Shown piece by piece: positions 26,196 to 34,785 of a DNA stretch of 64,000 nucleotides (positions are counted from its first letter, which is position 1; each line of letters starts with the position of its first letter). Both the position numbers and the translations under genes were made by a program. This stretch comes from Mycobacterium deserti (GTDB lineage Bacteria; Actinomycetota; Actinomycetes; Mycobacteriales; Mycobacteriaceae), in assembly GCF_025345615.1 (NCBI RefSeq), contig NZ_JAODWD010000005.1:248001-312000 (forward strand), given 5' to 3'. The notes below the pieces were generated by a model. It was not told the origin of the DNA. It was given only the letters and a program-made list of their open reading frames with translations, and did no database searches.

Positions 26196-27665
26196 CTAGT
26201 TGACGCACTCGGGGTCGGTGGATCCGGCGGTGATGATCGGCGACTGAATCGGTTCGCCCTCGGCGGGTCCGGTCGCGGCGACATTGTCGGCGGTGGTCAG
26301 CATCGGGTCGGTGCCATCGAGACCGGAGCCCGGCCCGGTGTAGTCACCTGCCAGCACCACCCGCACCGTGCCCGGCACCACAGCGGGGTCCTCGACGACG
26401 GGCAGGCCGCCGAGTTCCTTGGCAACCGCCTGCGCGCCGAGGTCGTCGGTTTTCGCCGCCATCACCTGGCTTCCGGTGACCGGGCCGCCCTCGTTGTTGC
26501 CGGTGGCACCGGGAGTGAAGCCCTTGTTGGTGAGCACCGCCGACACCGCGGCGGCCAACCCGTTGATGTCGGTGGCGTTGACGACGTCGGCGGTGGTCTT
26601 GTCGGGGGTGTAGGCGAGTTCCTCGGTCTTACCCTCGTCCTGATCGTGCAGCAGGCTGTCGACCCACTCCTTGACCGCGATCGGGTCGACCCGCACGACG
26701 GACTGCATCCCGTCGTCACTCCAGCCGTTCTCCTGCAGCACGGGGATGGTGGCGAACGCGACGTTGCCCGCGGCGAGCTTCTGCAACTGTTCGGCGAATT
26801 CCATGACGTCCCAGCCGTCGGACAGCACCACCGAGCGCTGGACGGCCTGTTGCAACCGGTCCAGCGTGGCGGGACTCGACAGCGTCTTGCTGGAGATCAC
26901 CTCGTGTGCAAGGGACGCCATCACCGCCTGCTGGCGGGTCACCCGGTCGAGGTCGCCGCGAGGCAGATCGTGGCGCTGCCGCACGAAGCTCAATGCCTGT
27001 GGGCCGTCGAGCTTCTGCCAGCCGGCCGGGAAGTCGGCACCCGAAAGCGGTTCGTAGACAGCGTCTTTGAGGCAGACGTCGACACCGCCCAGCGCGTCGG
27101 TGATCAGCGCAAAGCCAAGCAGCCCGATTTCGCTGTAGTGGTCGACCGTCACGCCGGTCAAGTTCGCCACCGTCTTGATCAGCGCCTCGCGGCCTGCCTC
27201 GGCGGCCTGCGGTTCGGCCGCCACCGGGTCCATGCCGTCCTGCTCGACGAGCTCGGTCTTCTTCTCGAAATGGGCCGAGCCGTAGACGCCGTTGATCTTC
27301 ATCTTGCCCACGCTCGGCGCCTCCACGTAGGAGTCGCGCGGGATCGAGATGGCCGTGGCCGACTTCCCGCTGTTGGGGATGCGGATCAAGATGATCGTGT
27401 CGGTGTTGGTGGCGACGTCGTCGCCGGCCCGCAGCGTGGCCAACTCCTCAGCCGACAGCGGGTTGCCATGCGCATCGGTGCGGCTGTCCATACCCACGAG
27501 CAACACGTCGATCGCACCGTCCTCGCCGCCTTCACCCAACGCGATCGGCGAGATGTGGTTGATGCCCGATTCGAACGAGCGGATCTTGCCCCACGCCACC
27601 CCCGTACCGACGACGATCGCCAAAGCCGCCGACACAGCGACGACACGGAGCAGACGAGCGGGCAT
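26196..27665 (-). CDS. lcp1: LytR-CpsA-Psr (LCP) ligase, Lcp1-like
   Basis: 489 residues. A short cytoplasmic start and one membrane segment (about 6-25) are followed by the LCP domain, with 'LLVGMDSR', 'NTDTIILIRI', 'SIPRDSYV' and the arginine-rich 'LSFVRQRHDLPRGDLDRVTRQQ'. A LytR_C domain follows from about residue 360 ('VVNATDINGLAAAVSAVL'). In M. tuberculosis the syntenic Lcp1 (Rv3267) attaches arabinogalactan to peptidoglycan. The divergent neighbours rmlD and wbbL make the rhamnose linker of that polymer, so this is a cell-wall assembly locus. Confidence 0.93.
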   Translation of the reverse strand: MPARLLRVVAVSAALAIVVGTGVAWGKIRSFESGINHISPIALGEGGEDGAIDVLLVGMDSRTDAHGNPLSAEELATLRAGDDVATNTDTIILIRIPNSGKSATAISIPRDSYVEAPSVGKMKINGVYGSAHFEKKTELVEQDGMDPVAAEPQAAEAGREALIKTVANLTGVTVDHYSEIGLLGFALITDALGGVDVCLKDAVYEPLSGADFPAGWQKLDGPQALSFVRQRHDLPRGDLDRVTRQQAVMASLAHEVISSKTLSSPATLDRLQQAVQRSVVLSDGWDVMEFAEQLQKLAAGNVAFATIPVLQENGWSDDGMQSVVRVDPIAVKEWVDSLLHDQDEGKTEELAYTPDKTTADVVNATDINGLAAAVSAVLTNKGFTPGATGNNEGGPVTGSQVMAAKTDDLGAQAVAKELGGLPVVEDPAVVPGTVRVVLAGDYTGPGSGLDGTDPMLTTADNVAATGPAEGEPIQSPIITAGSTDPECVN

Positions 27666-27732
27666 CTGCCCAGGCTACTGGCGGACAGGGCGTAGACCCG
27701 GTAGCCCGGGTCGGCGTGCCAGACTCGTGATC

Positions 27733-28623
27733 GTGTCTTCGGTGAGTCCGGTTCGAATCGTTATCTGCGGGGCGGGCGGCATGGTCGGGCGGGTACTGGC
27801 GGACCGGGTGCGTGGTAACGGCGGTGAGGTGCTCGCGCTGACGTCCTCGGACCTCGACATCACCGACTCGGCGGCGGCAGGCCACGTCATCGAATCCGGG
27901 GACGTGGTGGTCAACTGCGCCGCCTTCACCAAGGTGGACGCCGCCGAGACCGACGAACTCCGTGCTCACGCCGTCAACGCCGTCGGGCCGGCGAACCTCG
28001 CGCAGGCGTGCGGTCGTGTCGGGGCTCGGCTCATCCACATCTCCACCGACTACGTCTTCTCTGGCTCGCAGCGGCATCCGTACGAGATCGATGACCAGAC
28101 CGGCCCAACCAGTGCCTACGGCCGCACCAAGCTGGCGGGCGAGGTCGCGGTCCTTGCCGCGCTGCCCGATGCGCACATCGTCAGGACGGCATGGGTCTAC
28201 GAGGGCGGCGACGGATCGGACTTCGCGGCGGTGATGCGCGCGAAGGCCGCGGGCGACGGGCAGGTCGACGTCGTGGCCGACCAGATCGGGTCGCCGACCT
28301 ACGTCGGTGATCTGGTGGGCGCGCTGCTCGAGGTGGCCGACGGTCGTGTCCGGGGGCCGGTGCTGCACGCCGTCAATGTCGGCGCGGCCAGCCGCTACGA
28401 CATGGCCCGGGCGGTGTTCGAGGAGGTCGGCGCCGATCCGGACCGGGTCAGGCCCGTCGGCAGCGACCGGCACCCGCGGCCCGCGCCTCGGCCGCCGTAC
28501 TCGGTGCTGTCCGGCGAGCGCTCCGCGGCGGCCGGGCTGACCCCGTTGCGGCCGTGGCGGGCGGCGCTACGGGATGCGCTCGAGGCACACGGCTCGAACG
28601 GCCCGCTACCCTCAACGCCGTGA
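27733..28623 (+). CDS. rmlD: dTDP-4-dehydrorhamnose reductase
   Basis: About 296 residues, short-chain dehydrogenase fold. The NAD(P)-binding loop is 'ICGAGGMVGRVLADR'. 'VVNCAAFTKVDAAE' and 'ISTDYVFSG', then 'AYGRTKLAGE', show the S/T, Tyr and Lys of the active site. It makes dTDP-L-rhamnose, the donor for the rhamnosyl linker of arabinogalactan and possibly for other rhamnosylated glycans here. The start is among GTG 27727, 27733 and 27742; 27733 is used. It ends in a GTGA overlap with wbbL. Confidence 0.93.
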   Translation: MSSVSPVRIVICGAGGMVGRVLADRVRGNGGEVLALTSSDLDITDSAAAGHVIESGDVVVNCAAFTKVDAAETDELRAHAVNAVGPANLAQACGRVGARLIHISTDYVFSGSQRHPYEIDDQTGPTSAYGRTKLAGEVAVLAALPDAHIVRTAWVYEGGDGSDFAAVMRAKAAGDGQVDVVADQIGSPTYVGDLVGALLEVADGRVRGPVLHAVNVGAASRYDMARAVFEEVGADPDRVRPVGSDRHPRPAPRPPYSVLSGERSAAAGLTPLRPWRAALRDALEAHGSNGPLPSTP

Positions 28624-29507
28624 GTGACGAACTGGTTGTCATAACGGTGACGTACTCACCGGGGCCGCATCTCGACCGGTTCCTGGCCTCGCTGTCGCAT
28701 GCCACCGAGCGGCCGGTGACGGTGATCATGGCCGACAACGGGTCGATCGACGGCGCCCCCGAAGAGGCGCTGGAGCGCTACCCGTACGCCCGGTTGCTGC
28801 GCACCGGCGCCAATCTCGGCTACGGCACCGCGGTGAACCGGGCCGTCGAGGAGTACCTGAGGGACTCGGATTATTCCGACTTCTTCATCGTCGCCAACCC
28901 CGACGTGCAGTGGGGTCCACGCAGCATCGACATCATGCTCGAAGCGGCGGCGCGCTGGCCCCGGGCCGGCTCGCTCGGGCCGCTGATCCGCGACCCGGAC
29001 GGTTCGGTGTATCCATCGGCGCGCCATCAGCCGAGCCTGGTCCGCGGCGGCATGCACGCTGTCGTCGGACCAGTGTGGAAGAACAACCCGTGGACAGCCG
29101 AGTACCGCCAGGAGCGGCAGGAACCCAGCGAACGTCCGGTGGGCTGGCTTTCCGGATCGTGCTTGTTGCTGCGCAGGGTTGCCTACGAGGAGATCTCGGG
29201 CTTCGACGAGCGCTATTTCATGTACATGGAGGACGTCGACCTGGGAGATCGTCTCTCACGCGCGGGTTGGCAGAACATCTATGTGCCGACGGCGGAGATT
29301 TTGCACGACAAGGGACACGCCACGGGCCGCGATCCGGCCCGCAACTTGGCTGCCCATCACACGAGCACCTACACTTTCCTCGCGGATCGATATCCGAAGC
29401 GGTGGCAGGCGCCACTGCGGTGGTCGATGAGGGCCGCCCTCGCCGCACGGGCGGGTCTGGTGGTTCGCAAGTCGAGGCGTAACCGGGCGAAAGGACGGCC
29501 AGCGTGA
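28620..29507 (+). CDS. wbbL: Rhamnosyltransferase of the arabinogalactan linker
   Basis: 295 residues, GT2-family fold. 'VVITVTYSPGPHLDRFLASL' starts the nucleotide-binding region, 'FIVANPDVQWG' has the metal-binding Asp, and 'FDERYFMYMEDVDLGDRLSRAG' is the ED-type acceptor/base region. WbbL adds rhamnose to decaprenyl-PP-GlcNAc, an essential step in mycobacterial cell-wall assembly. GTG start overlaps the rmlD stop, and the next gene overlaps its stop in the same way, so the three are one operon. Confidence 0.94.
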   Translation: MSDELVVITVTYSPGPHLDRFLASLSHATERPVTVIMADNGSIDGAPEEALERYPYARLLRTGANLGYGTAVNRAVEEYLRDSDYSDFFIVANPDVQWGPRSIDIMLEAAARWPRAGSLGPLIRDPDGSVYPSARHQPSLVRGGMHAVVGPVWKNNPWTAEYRQERQEPSERPVGWLSGSCLLLRRVAYEEISGFDERYFMYMEDVDLGDRLSRAGWQNIYVPTAEILHDKGHATGRDPARNLAAHHTSTYTFLADRYPKRWQAPLRWSMRAALAARAGLVVRKSRRNRAKGRPA

Positions 29508-30580
29508 ATCCAGCAGAAGTGGACGCCGTCGTACTCGTCGGCGGCCTCGGCACGCGGCTGCGGCCGCTGACGCTCTCGGCGCCCAAGCCGATGCTGCCGA
29601 CGGCCGGCCTGCCGTTTCTGGCCCATCTGCTGTCGCGCATCGCCGATGCCGGGATCGAGCACGTCGTGCTGGGCACCTCGTACAAGGCCGGAGTCTTCGA
29701 GTCGGAGTTCGGCGACGGCTCGAAGATGGGTCTGCAGATCGACTACGTCGTGGAGGACGAGCCGCTGGGCACCGGCGGCGGCATCGCGAACGTGGCGTCG
29801 AAACTGCGCTACGACACCGCGCTGGTGTTCAACGGCGATGTGCTGTCCGGCGCCGATCTGCGGGCGCTGCTGGACAGCCATGAGGAGCGCGACGCCGACG
29901 TGACACTGCACCTGGTGCGTGTCGGGGACCCGCGCGCATTCGGGTGTGTGCCCACCGACGCCGACGGGTCGGTGACGGCGTTCCTGGAGAAGACGCAGGA
30001 TCCGCCGACCGATCAGGTCAACGCCGGTTGCTATGTGTTCAAGCGCTCGGTGATCGACCAGATACCGAAGGGCCGCAACCTGTCGGTGGAACGCGAGGTC
30101 TTCCCGGGCCTGCTCGCGGACGGCTTGAAGGTGTGCGGCTTCGTCGATGCGTCGTACTGGCGCGACATGGGCACGCCCGACGACTTCGTGCGCGGCTCGG
30201 CCGACTTGGTCCGCGGCATCGCGCCGTCTCCCGCGCTGGGCCACCAGCGCGGCGAGATGCTGGTGCACGACGGGGCCAGCGTCGCTCCGGGTGCACTGCT
30301 GATCGGCGGCACTGTCGTCGGCCGTGGCGCCGAGATTGCCGGTGGCGCAAGGCTTGACGGCGCGGTGATCTTCGACGGTGCACGTGTCGGGGCAGGCGCG
30401 GTCATCGAGCGCTCGATCATCGGCTTCGGCGCCCGCATCGGACCACGGGCCCTGATCCGCGACGGCGTGATCGGCGACGGTGCCGACATCGGCGCACGAT
30501 GCGAACTGCTGCGTGGGGCGCGGGTGTGGCCGGGAGTCACGATCCCCGACGGCGGCATCCGCTACTCGACCGACGTCTAG
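29504..30580 (+). CDS. rmlA2: Nucleotidyltransferase (mannose-1-phosphate guanylyltransferase/RmlA2 type)
   Basis: 358 residues. The N-terminal nucleotidyltransferase domain begins 'VLVGGLGTRLRPLTLSAPKPM', the signature G-x-G-T-R-x-x-P...KP. The C-terminal half from about residue 255 is left-handed beta-helix hexapeptide repeats ('GALLIGGTVVGRGAEIAGGA'). The Rv3264c homologue has been described as GDP-mannose pyrophosphorylase; the name RmlA2 reflects the operon. It supplies a nucleotide sugar for cell-wall or polysaccharide synthesis. GTGA overlap with wbbL; 4-base overlap with the convergent Nudix gene. Confidence 0.88.
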   Translation: MNPAEVDAVVLVGGLGTRLRPLTLSAPKPMLPTAGLPFLAHLLSRIADAGIEHVVLGTSYKAGVFESEFGDGSKMGLQIDYVVEDEPLGTGGGIANVASKLRYDTALVFNGDVLSGADLRALLDSHEERDADVTLHLVRVGDPRAFGCVPTDADGSVTAFLEKTQDPPTDQVNAGCYVFKRSVIDQIPKGRNLSVEREVFPGLLADGLKVCGFVDASYWRDMGTPDDFVRGSADLVRGIAPSPALGHQRGEMLVHDGASVAPGALLIGGTVVGRGAEIAGGARLDGAVIFDGARVGAGAVIERSIIGFGARIGPRALIRDGVIGDGADIGARCELLRGARVWPGVTIPDGGIRYSTDV

Positions 30581-31116
30581 AGTCTTGCCCGCGCGGCGCT
30601 CGCCAACTGGGTGAGGCCGAAGTCGGAGCCCTCCGGGAGCGCGTCGAGCGGCCACCAACGCAGGTCCAACGACTCGTCGCTGACCCGGATGTCGGCGCCC
30701 GCAGGCGCCCGCACGATGAACTGCATGTCGAGGTGGCGCGTCGGCACGCCGAGCGAACACGTCACCGGATGCACGTGCAGCGCGGCCAGCGCCGGATCGG
30801 CGGTCAGCCCGTCGACCCCGGACTCTTCGACCGCTTCACGCAGCGCGGCTGCGACGATGTCGTCGTCAGTGGCCTCGCAATGGCCGCCGAGCTGCAGCCA
30901 CCGGCCGAACCGCGGGTGCAGCGTCAGCAGGGTCCGCGTGCCCGTGTCGTCGACGACGAGTGCCGATCCGGTGACGTGTCCGGGCAGGCACTCACGCAAG
31001 CAACCGTCGGGGCGTGCGGCCAGAAAGGCGAGCACCGCGTGACGCAGCGAATCCTGCGTGGGATCGGGCGTATCCCACGCCGTCAGCATCTCGACAGCCG
31101 ATGCGTGCAGGCTCAC
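30577..31116 (-). CDS. Nudix hydrolase
   Basis: 179 residues with a Nudix box around residues 75-100 ('LGGHCEATDD' then 'ALREAVEESGV'). The REx2EE core is intact, while the loop before it is one residue longer than the common form and has Asp where Glu is usual. Nudix enzymes cleave nucleoside diphosphates linked to another group; substrate not predictable. The stop of fbiB lies at its beginning: ATG 31116 overlaps the fbiB stop by 4 bases, so it is probably the last gene of the fbiA-fbiB operon. Confidence 0.87.
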   Translation of the reverse strand: MSLHASAVEMLTAWDTPDPTQDSLRHAVLAFLAARPDGCLRECLPGHVTGSALVVDDTGTRTLLTLHPRFGRWLQLGGHCEATDDDIVAAALREAVEESGVDGLTADPALAALHVHPVTCSLGVPTRHLDMQFIVRAPAGADIRVSDESLDLRWWPLDALPEGSDFGLTQLASAARARL

Positions 31117-32453
31117 CTGCGCACCAGCAGGCTGTCGGTCGGCACCGGGTCACGCGGCCCCGCCGGCTCGTCGGGATATCCGATGGCGATGGCGCCCAAC
31201 GGTTCCCAATCGCCGGGCACGTCGAGCTGGTCACGCACCAGATCTGCGGCGAAGATCGTCGACCCGATCCAGCAGCTGCCGACACCGCGCACCGCCAGCG
31301 CGACCAGAAGCGCTTGGACTGCCGCCCCGACCGCGACGGTGAACATGGTGTGCTCCGCTGCGGTGCGCTCGGCGTCGGGGTAGCTGTGCGCGCCGTCGGG
31401 GACCATGAACGGGACGACGAGTTCGGGTGCGTCGTAGAGGATCTGACCGCGGGACACGCGGCGCTCCACCGCATCGGCGGGCCTACCGTCACTCGCCAGG
31501 TCTGCCCGCCACTTGTCCTTCATGCGATCCAGCAGCGCACGCCGCGTGTCGGCATCCTGTATCCACACGAACCGCACCGGCCGGGTGTGGTGCGGCGCCG
31601 GTGCCGTCAGCGCTTCGGCGACGGCGGACTCGACGAGTTCAGCCGCCACGGGCTCGTCGGAGAATCGGCGCACCGACCGGCGCAGCAGTTGAGCCTGACT
31701 GCGGCCCAGCGCGATCGCCTCCTCAGTGCCCAACCAGAACAGGTCCTCCTCGCCGGCCCGCACCAGAGTGCGTGCGGTGGAGCCGTCGTCGTCGAGGGTC
31801 AGGCCGCGCACCACCGCGACCGGAATGTCGGTCAATTTGCCCTTCACGAGATCGGCGGCGGCGGCGATCTCGTCGGCAACCGCGATCTCGGTCACCACCA
31901 ACTCGTTGCCGTGCCGGTCGTGCGAGCCCCCGTAGCCGTGCAGCACCGTCAGTCCCGACGACCCGATGGCGACGTCGGTCTGGCCGTTGCGCCATGCCCG
32001 GCCCATGGTGTCGGTGACGACGACGCCGACGCTCACGCCGAGACGCTCGCGCAACGCCGACCGGAGCGCCGCTGCACTGGCGTCGGGATCGACGGGCAGC
32101 AGGGCCAGTTCGGCGGAGTCGACGTTCGAGCCGTCCACCCCCGCCGCCGCCTGCACCAACCCGATCGCGTTCTCGGTGATCAGTGTGCGGCCCTTGCGGG
32201 CAAGTATCCGAATGGCTTCGGCATCGATCAGCTTGCGCCGCAACGTATCGCGTTCCTCGGGATCGATCGGCGCATCGACGATTCGACCCTCGCACTTCGA
32301 CATCACCTTACTGGTGACAACCAGAATGTCGTTGTCGCGTAACCATGGCGCCGCCGCCGCGACGGCCGCCGCGAGATCGTCACCGGGCCGGAACTCGGGC
32401 AGTCCGGGCACTGGGAGCAGTTCGACCGCCGCCGCGGAACCGTGTTCGGTCAC
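31113..32453 (-). CDS. fbiB: Coenzyme F420-0:L-glutamate ligase
   Basis: 446 residues in two domains. The N-terminal CofE-like ligase adds glutamates to F420-0; 'ILVVTSKVMSKCEGR' and 'VVVTDTMGRAWRNGQTDVAIG' are its conserved blocks. The C-terminal FMN-binding nitroreductase-like domain starts near residue 250 ('RRSVRRFSDEPV') and in mycobacteria reduces the dehydro-F420 precursor. GTG 32453 overlaps the fbiA stop (GTGA). The frame remains open far upstream of the start, across fbiA, but that part is out of register with any known domain. Confidence 0.95.
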   Translation of the reverse strand: MTEHGSAAAVELLPVPGLPEFRPGDDLAAAVAAAAPWLRDNDILVVTSKVMSKCEGRIVDAPIDPEERDTLRRKLIDAEAIRILARKGRTLITENAIGLVQAAAGVDGSNVDSAELALLPVDPDASAAALRSALRERLGVSVGVVVTDTMGRAWRNGQTDVAIGSSGLTVLHGYGGSHDRHGNELVVTEIAVADEIAAAADLVKGKLTDIPVAVVRGLTLDDDGSTARTLVRAGEEDLFWLGTEEAIALGRSQAQLLRRSVRRFSDEPVAAELVESAVAEALTAPAPHHTRPVRFVWIQDADTRRALLDRMKDKWRADLASDGRPADAVERRVSRGQILYDAPELVVPFMVPDGAHSYPDAERTAAEHTMFTVAVGAAVQALLVALAVRGVGSCWIGSTIFAADLVRDQLDVPGDWEPLGAIAIGYPDEPAGPRDPVPTDSLLVRR

Positions 32454-33526
32454 GGCTTCACCCCGGCCAATTCGAGTCCGGCGCGCACCATTTCGGCCGT
32501 CGTCGCCGGATCCTTCATCAACAGGGGAACCGTACGCACCTCCACGCCCTCGACCTCGGCGCGGTCGCCTTCGTGGATCAGCCAACCGTCGAGGATTCCG
32601 GTGCCGGCGCGGCCGCCGTAGTGGTTGCCGACGGCTTCGGAAGTGCTGTCCACGCCGATGACGGAAAGACACTCGTCGGCCATGCCGCGCAACGGCTTTC
32701 CCGCCACGATGGGGGAGTAGCCGATCACCCGGGCCGCGCTCGAACGCAGAGCGCCGCGGATACCGGGTATGGCCAGTATCGAACCGATGCTCACCACCGG
32801 ATTGGATGGCGCCACCAGCACCACGTCGGCGGTCTCGATCGCCTCGGTGACCCCCGGTCCCGCGGTGGCGTTGTCCGCGCCCACGAACGCGAAACTGTGA
32901 GTCTCTACTTGAGCTCGATAGCGAACCCACCACTCCTGAAAGTGGATCGCACGCTTCTCGCCGGTGTCGGGATCGGTGATGACGACATGCGTTTCGCTGC
33001 GGTCGTCGCTTGCGGGCACCAGTCGCGCGCCGGGATTCCACCTGTGGCACAACGCTTCGGTGACCTCCGACAGCGGATATCCCGCACGCAGCATCTGACT
33101 GCGCACGAGATGGGTCGCCAGGTCGCGATCGCCGAGCCCGAACCAGTCGGGTTGCACGCCGTACGCGGCGAGTTCCTCCTTGGCATGCCAGGTTTCGTTG
33201 CGGTGACCCCACCCGCGGTCGGCATCGATACCGCCGCCCAGGGTGTACATGCACGTGTCGAGGTCCGGGCAGATCCGCACGCCGAACATCCAGGCGTCAT
33301 CGCCGACATTGACCACGGCCGTCAGCTGATGTTCCGCCTCCGCGGTGCCTTCATCGCTCCTCACGTCCGCGGTGCCTTCATCGCTCCTCGCGTCCGCGGT
33401 GCCTTCATCGCTCCTCACGTCCGCGGTGCCAAACTGCCCCAGCCCCAACAGGTGTTGCACGCCCAACAGGAACCGGGCGCCACCTACGCCGCCGACGAGA
33501 ACCGTGACCTTCACAAGCACCGACAT
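32450..33526 (-). CDS. fbiA: F420 biosynthesis 2-phospho-L-lactate (phosphoenolpyruvyl) transferase with repeat insertion
   Basis: 358 residues. FbiA transfers the phosphoenolpyruvyl or lactyl phosphate group from the activated donor to the Fo chromophore. 'VTVLVGGVGGARFLLG' opens the protein; 'NVGDDAWMFGVRICPDLDT', 'YTLGGGID', 'FQEWWVRYRAQ' and 'PSNPVVSIGSIL' are strongly conserved. Between 'LLGLGQF' and 'EHQLTAVVN' lies a stretch of three 9-residue repeats (GTADVRSDE type) that I do not know from other FbiA proteins. ATG 33526 is used; GTG 33514 ('VKVTVL') matches the M. tuberculosis start. Confidence 0.93.
   Translation of the reverse strand: MSVLVKVTVLVGGVGGARFLLGVQHLLGLGQFGTADVRSDEGTADARSDEGTADVRSDEGTAEAEHQLTAVVNVGDDAWMFGVRICPDLDTCMYTLGGGIDADRGWGHRNETWHAKEELAAYGVQPDWFGLGDRDLATHLVRSQMLRAGYPLSEVTEALCHRWNPGARLVPASDDRSETHVVITDPDTGEKRAIHFQEWWVRYRAQVETHSFAFVGADNATAGPGVTEAIETADVVLVAPSNPVVSIGSILAIPGIRGALRSSAARVIGYSPIVAGKPLRGMADECLSVIGVDSTSEAVGNHYGGRAGTGILDGWLIHEGDRAEVEGVEVRTVPLLMKDPATTAEMVRAGLELAGVKP
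33344..33424. repeat. Three 27-bp tandem repeats inside fbiA
   Basis: Units at 33344-33370, 33371-33397 and 33398-33424 each begin GGTGCCTTCATCGCTCCTC on the + strand. They differ at one base (A or G at 33363/33390/33417, giving Val or Ala). A partial fourth copy (GGTGCC) begins at 33425. The period is a multiple of three, so the array is in frame and encodes acidic 9-residue repeats. Copy number may vary between strains. Confidence 0.95.
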
Positions 33527-33636
33527 TAGGCCGTCTTTCCCCGGCGGGAGCATCAGGCTGATCATGTGACGGACACGCCGATGTGACGACGCGCCGAAAT
33601 CCGGTCACGGAATGGTATGAATTTCTGTTCCAGCGC

Positions 33637-33739
33637 TTGACCCCGGCAGCTAACGCGTGTGTAATCACACCAGTGTCATTTCGCGGTTGGCCGGCCGGTT
33701 TCGGTGTCGCAGACCGAGATTCGATCATATGTTCGAATC
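33637..33739 (+). promoter_or_regulatory. Candidate whiB2 promoter and operator region
   Basis: A possible sigA-type promoter is TTGACC (33637-33642), 17 bases, TGTAAT (33660-33665). The -10 box lies within the inverted repeat GTGTG-TAAT-CACAC. Further down, GATTCGA (33718-33724) and TCGAATC (33733-33739) are perfect complements around a CATATG core. Together they make a 22-base palindrome with a single mismatched pair, about 70 bases before the whiB2 ATG. This looks like a regulator binding site. Confidence 0.5.
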
Positions 33740-33808
33740 GAGATGGCCGCACAGAACAATAGTGGGGCTCCATTTTTGCAGTAACGACACCAGGTGAGGA
33801 GGCGGAGA

Positions 33809-34222
33809 ATGTCTTTTGAGTACAGCGATTTCGATCATGTCTTCCGGTTTGACAATCGGCTGATCGACTCAGTAGACAATGCGCCGCACACCAATATCGG
33901 ACCGGCACCGCTCGAGACGCCGCGGCGTCCTCAGCTAAGTCTTGTGCCCGCTCCTATTGATGTGGCGCCAGCAACATCGGCAGTGCCGGCCTTGACGCCG
34001 GAGGACGAACTCTGGCAAGAGAAGGCGCTGTGCGCGCAGACCGACCCGGAGGCGTTCTTCCCCGAGAAGGGTGGCTCGACCCGCGAGGCCAAGCGGATCT
34101 GCCTGGGCTGCGACGTGCGCGACGCGTGCCTGGAGTACGCCCTGGCCCATGACGAGCGCTTCGGCATCTGGGGCGGGCTCTCTGAGCGCGAGCGCCGTCG
34201 CCTCAAGCGCGGCATCATCTAG
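33809..34222 (+). CDS. whiB2: WhiB-family iron-sulphur regulator WhiB2 (WhmD)
   Basis: 137 residues. The WhiB domain occupies the second half, with four cysteines ('ALCAQTD', 'RICLGCDVRDAC') that ligate a [4Fe-4S] cluster. The 'GIWGG' turn and a basic tail ('RERRRLKRGII') follow for DNA binding. WhiB2/WhmD is needed for septation and cell division in mycobacteria. ATG 33809 has GAGGAGG 6 bases upstream. The leader of 282 bases back to fbiA is long and contains a strong palindrome, which fits tight regulation. Confidence 0.95.
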   Translation: MSFEYSDFDHVFRFDNRLIDSVDNAPHTNIGPAPLETPRRPQLSLVPAPIDVAPATSAVPALTPEDELWQEKALCAQTDPEAFFPEKGGSTREAKRICLGCDVRDACLEYALAHDERFGIWGGLSERERRRLKRGII

Positions 34223-34232
34223 GCAGCGGGGA

Positions 34233-34697
34233 TCACTCGTCGTCGATCGTCGGGTCGATGACGGACGGCTCGACGCCCAAGTATGTGGCGACCTGAGCCA
34301 CCAACACTTCATGCAACAATTCAGCGAGCTCGACGGTATCCTTGGCCCGTCGCTCAATCGGTTTGCGAAACAACACAATTCGTGCCCGGGTCGCGTTTCC
34401 TCGGACATCGACGCCCGCCGGTATCAGCCGGGCCAACGCGATGGGGCCGTCGGCGACCACCTCGGGCGGCCACTGCACACTGTCGGGATCTTTCGGCGAG
34501 ATGCGGGGAATTTCGTCGACCGCAACGTCGAGCGACGACAGACGGTCCTGCCAGCGGCGCTCGATCGGCTCATAAGCCTCCAGCACCGCCATGTCGAACC
34601 GCTCGGCCCTGCTGCGCCAGCCGGGAACGGTGGCGGGAAGCAATGGCCCACGCATCTCCCGGCCGCGGCGCGATCGCGGGCGTCGACGCTCGAGCAC
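34233..34697 (-). CDS. Zincin-like metallopeptidase family protein, Rv3259-like, with degenerate motif
   Basis: 154 residues. The C-terminal region 'AELLHEVLVAQVATYLG' aligns with the HExxHH zinc motif of the small zincin-like metallopeptidase family, but only the first His-Glu pair is present; the positions of the other His residues are Val and Ala. The protein starts with a basic stretch ('RRRPRSRRGRE'). Conserved beside whiB2 in mycobacteria. It is either a non-catalytic relative or binds metal differently. Convergent with whiB2 with 10 bases between the stops. Function unknown. Confidence 0.75.
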   Translation of the reverse strand: MLERRRPRSRRGREMRGPLLPATVPGWRSRAERFDMAVLEAYEPIERRWQDRLSSLDVAVDEIPRISPKDPDSVQWPPEVVADGPIALARLIPAGVDVRGNATRARIVLFRKPIERRAKDTVELAELLHEVLVAQVATYLGVEPSVIDPTIDDE

Positions 34698-34785
34698 GCA
34701 AAGATCGTAACGGTTGGGGATCGGCGGTCCCGTGGCTGCGCGTGTCCGGCGCCTGTGGACGTTTCCGCACGATAGCCTTCCCAGC

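Noticed and set aside
31113..33254. A 713-residue fusion of fbiB with an upstream extension.
   Set aside because: The part upstream of 32453 lies out of frame over fbiA, which has its own conserved product, and shows no domain; GTG 32453 gives the normal FbiB length.
33657..33670. CRP-type binding site in the whiB2 leader (GTGTG-TAAT-CACAC).
   Set aside because: The gap between the half-sites is too short for the TGTGA-N6-TCACA pattern, so it is reported only as an inverted repeat.
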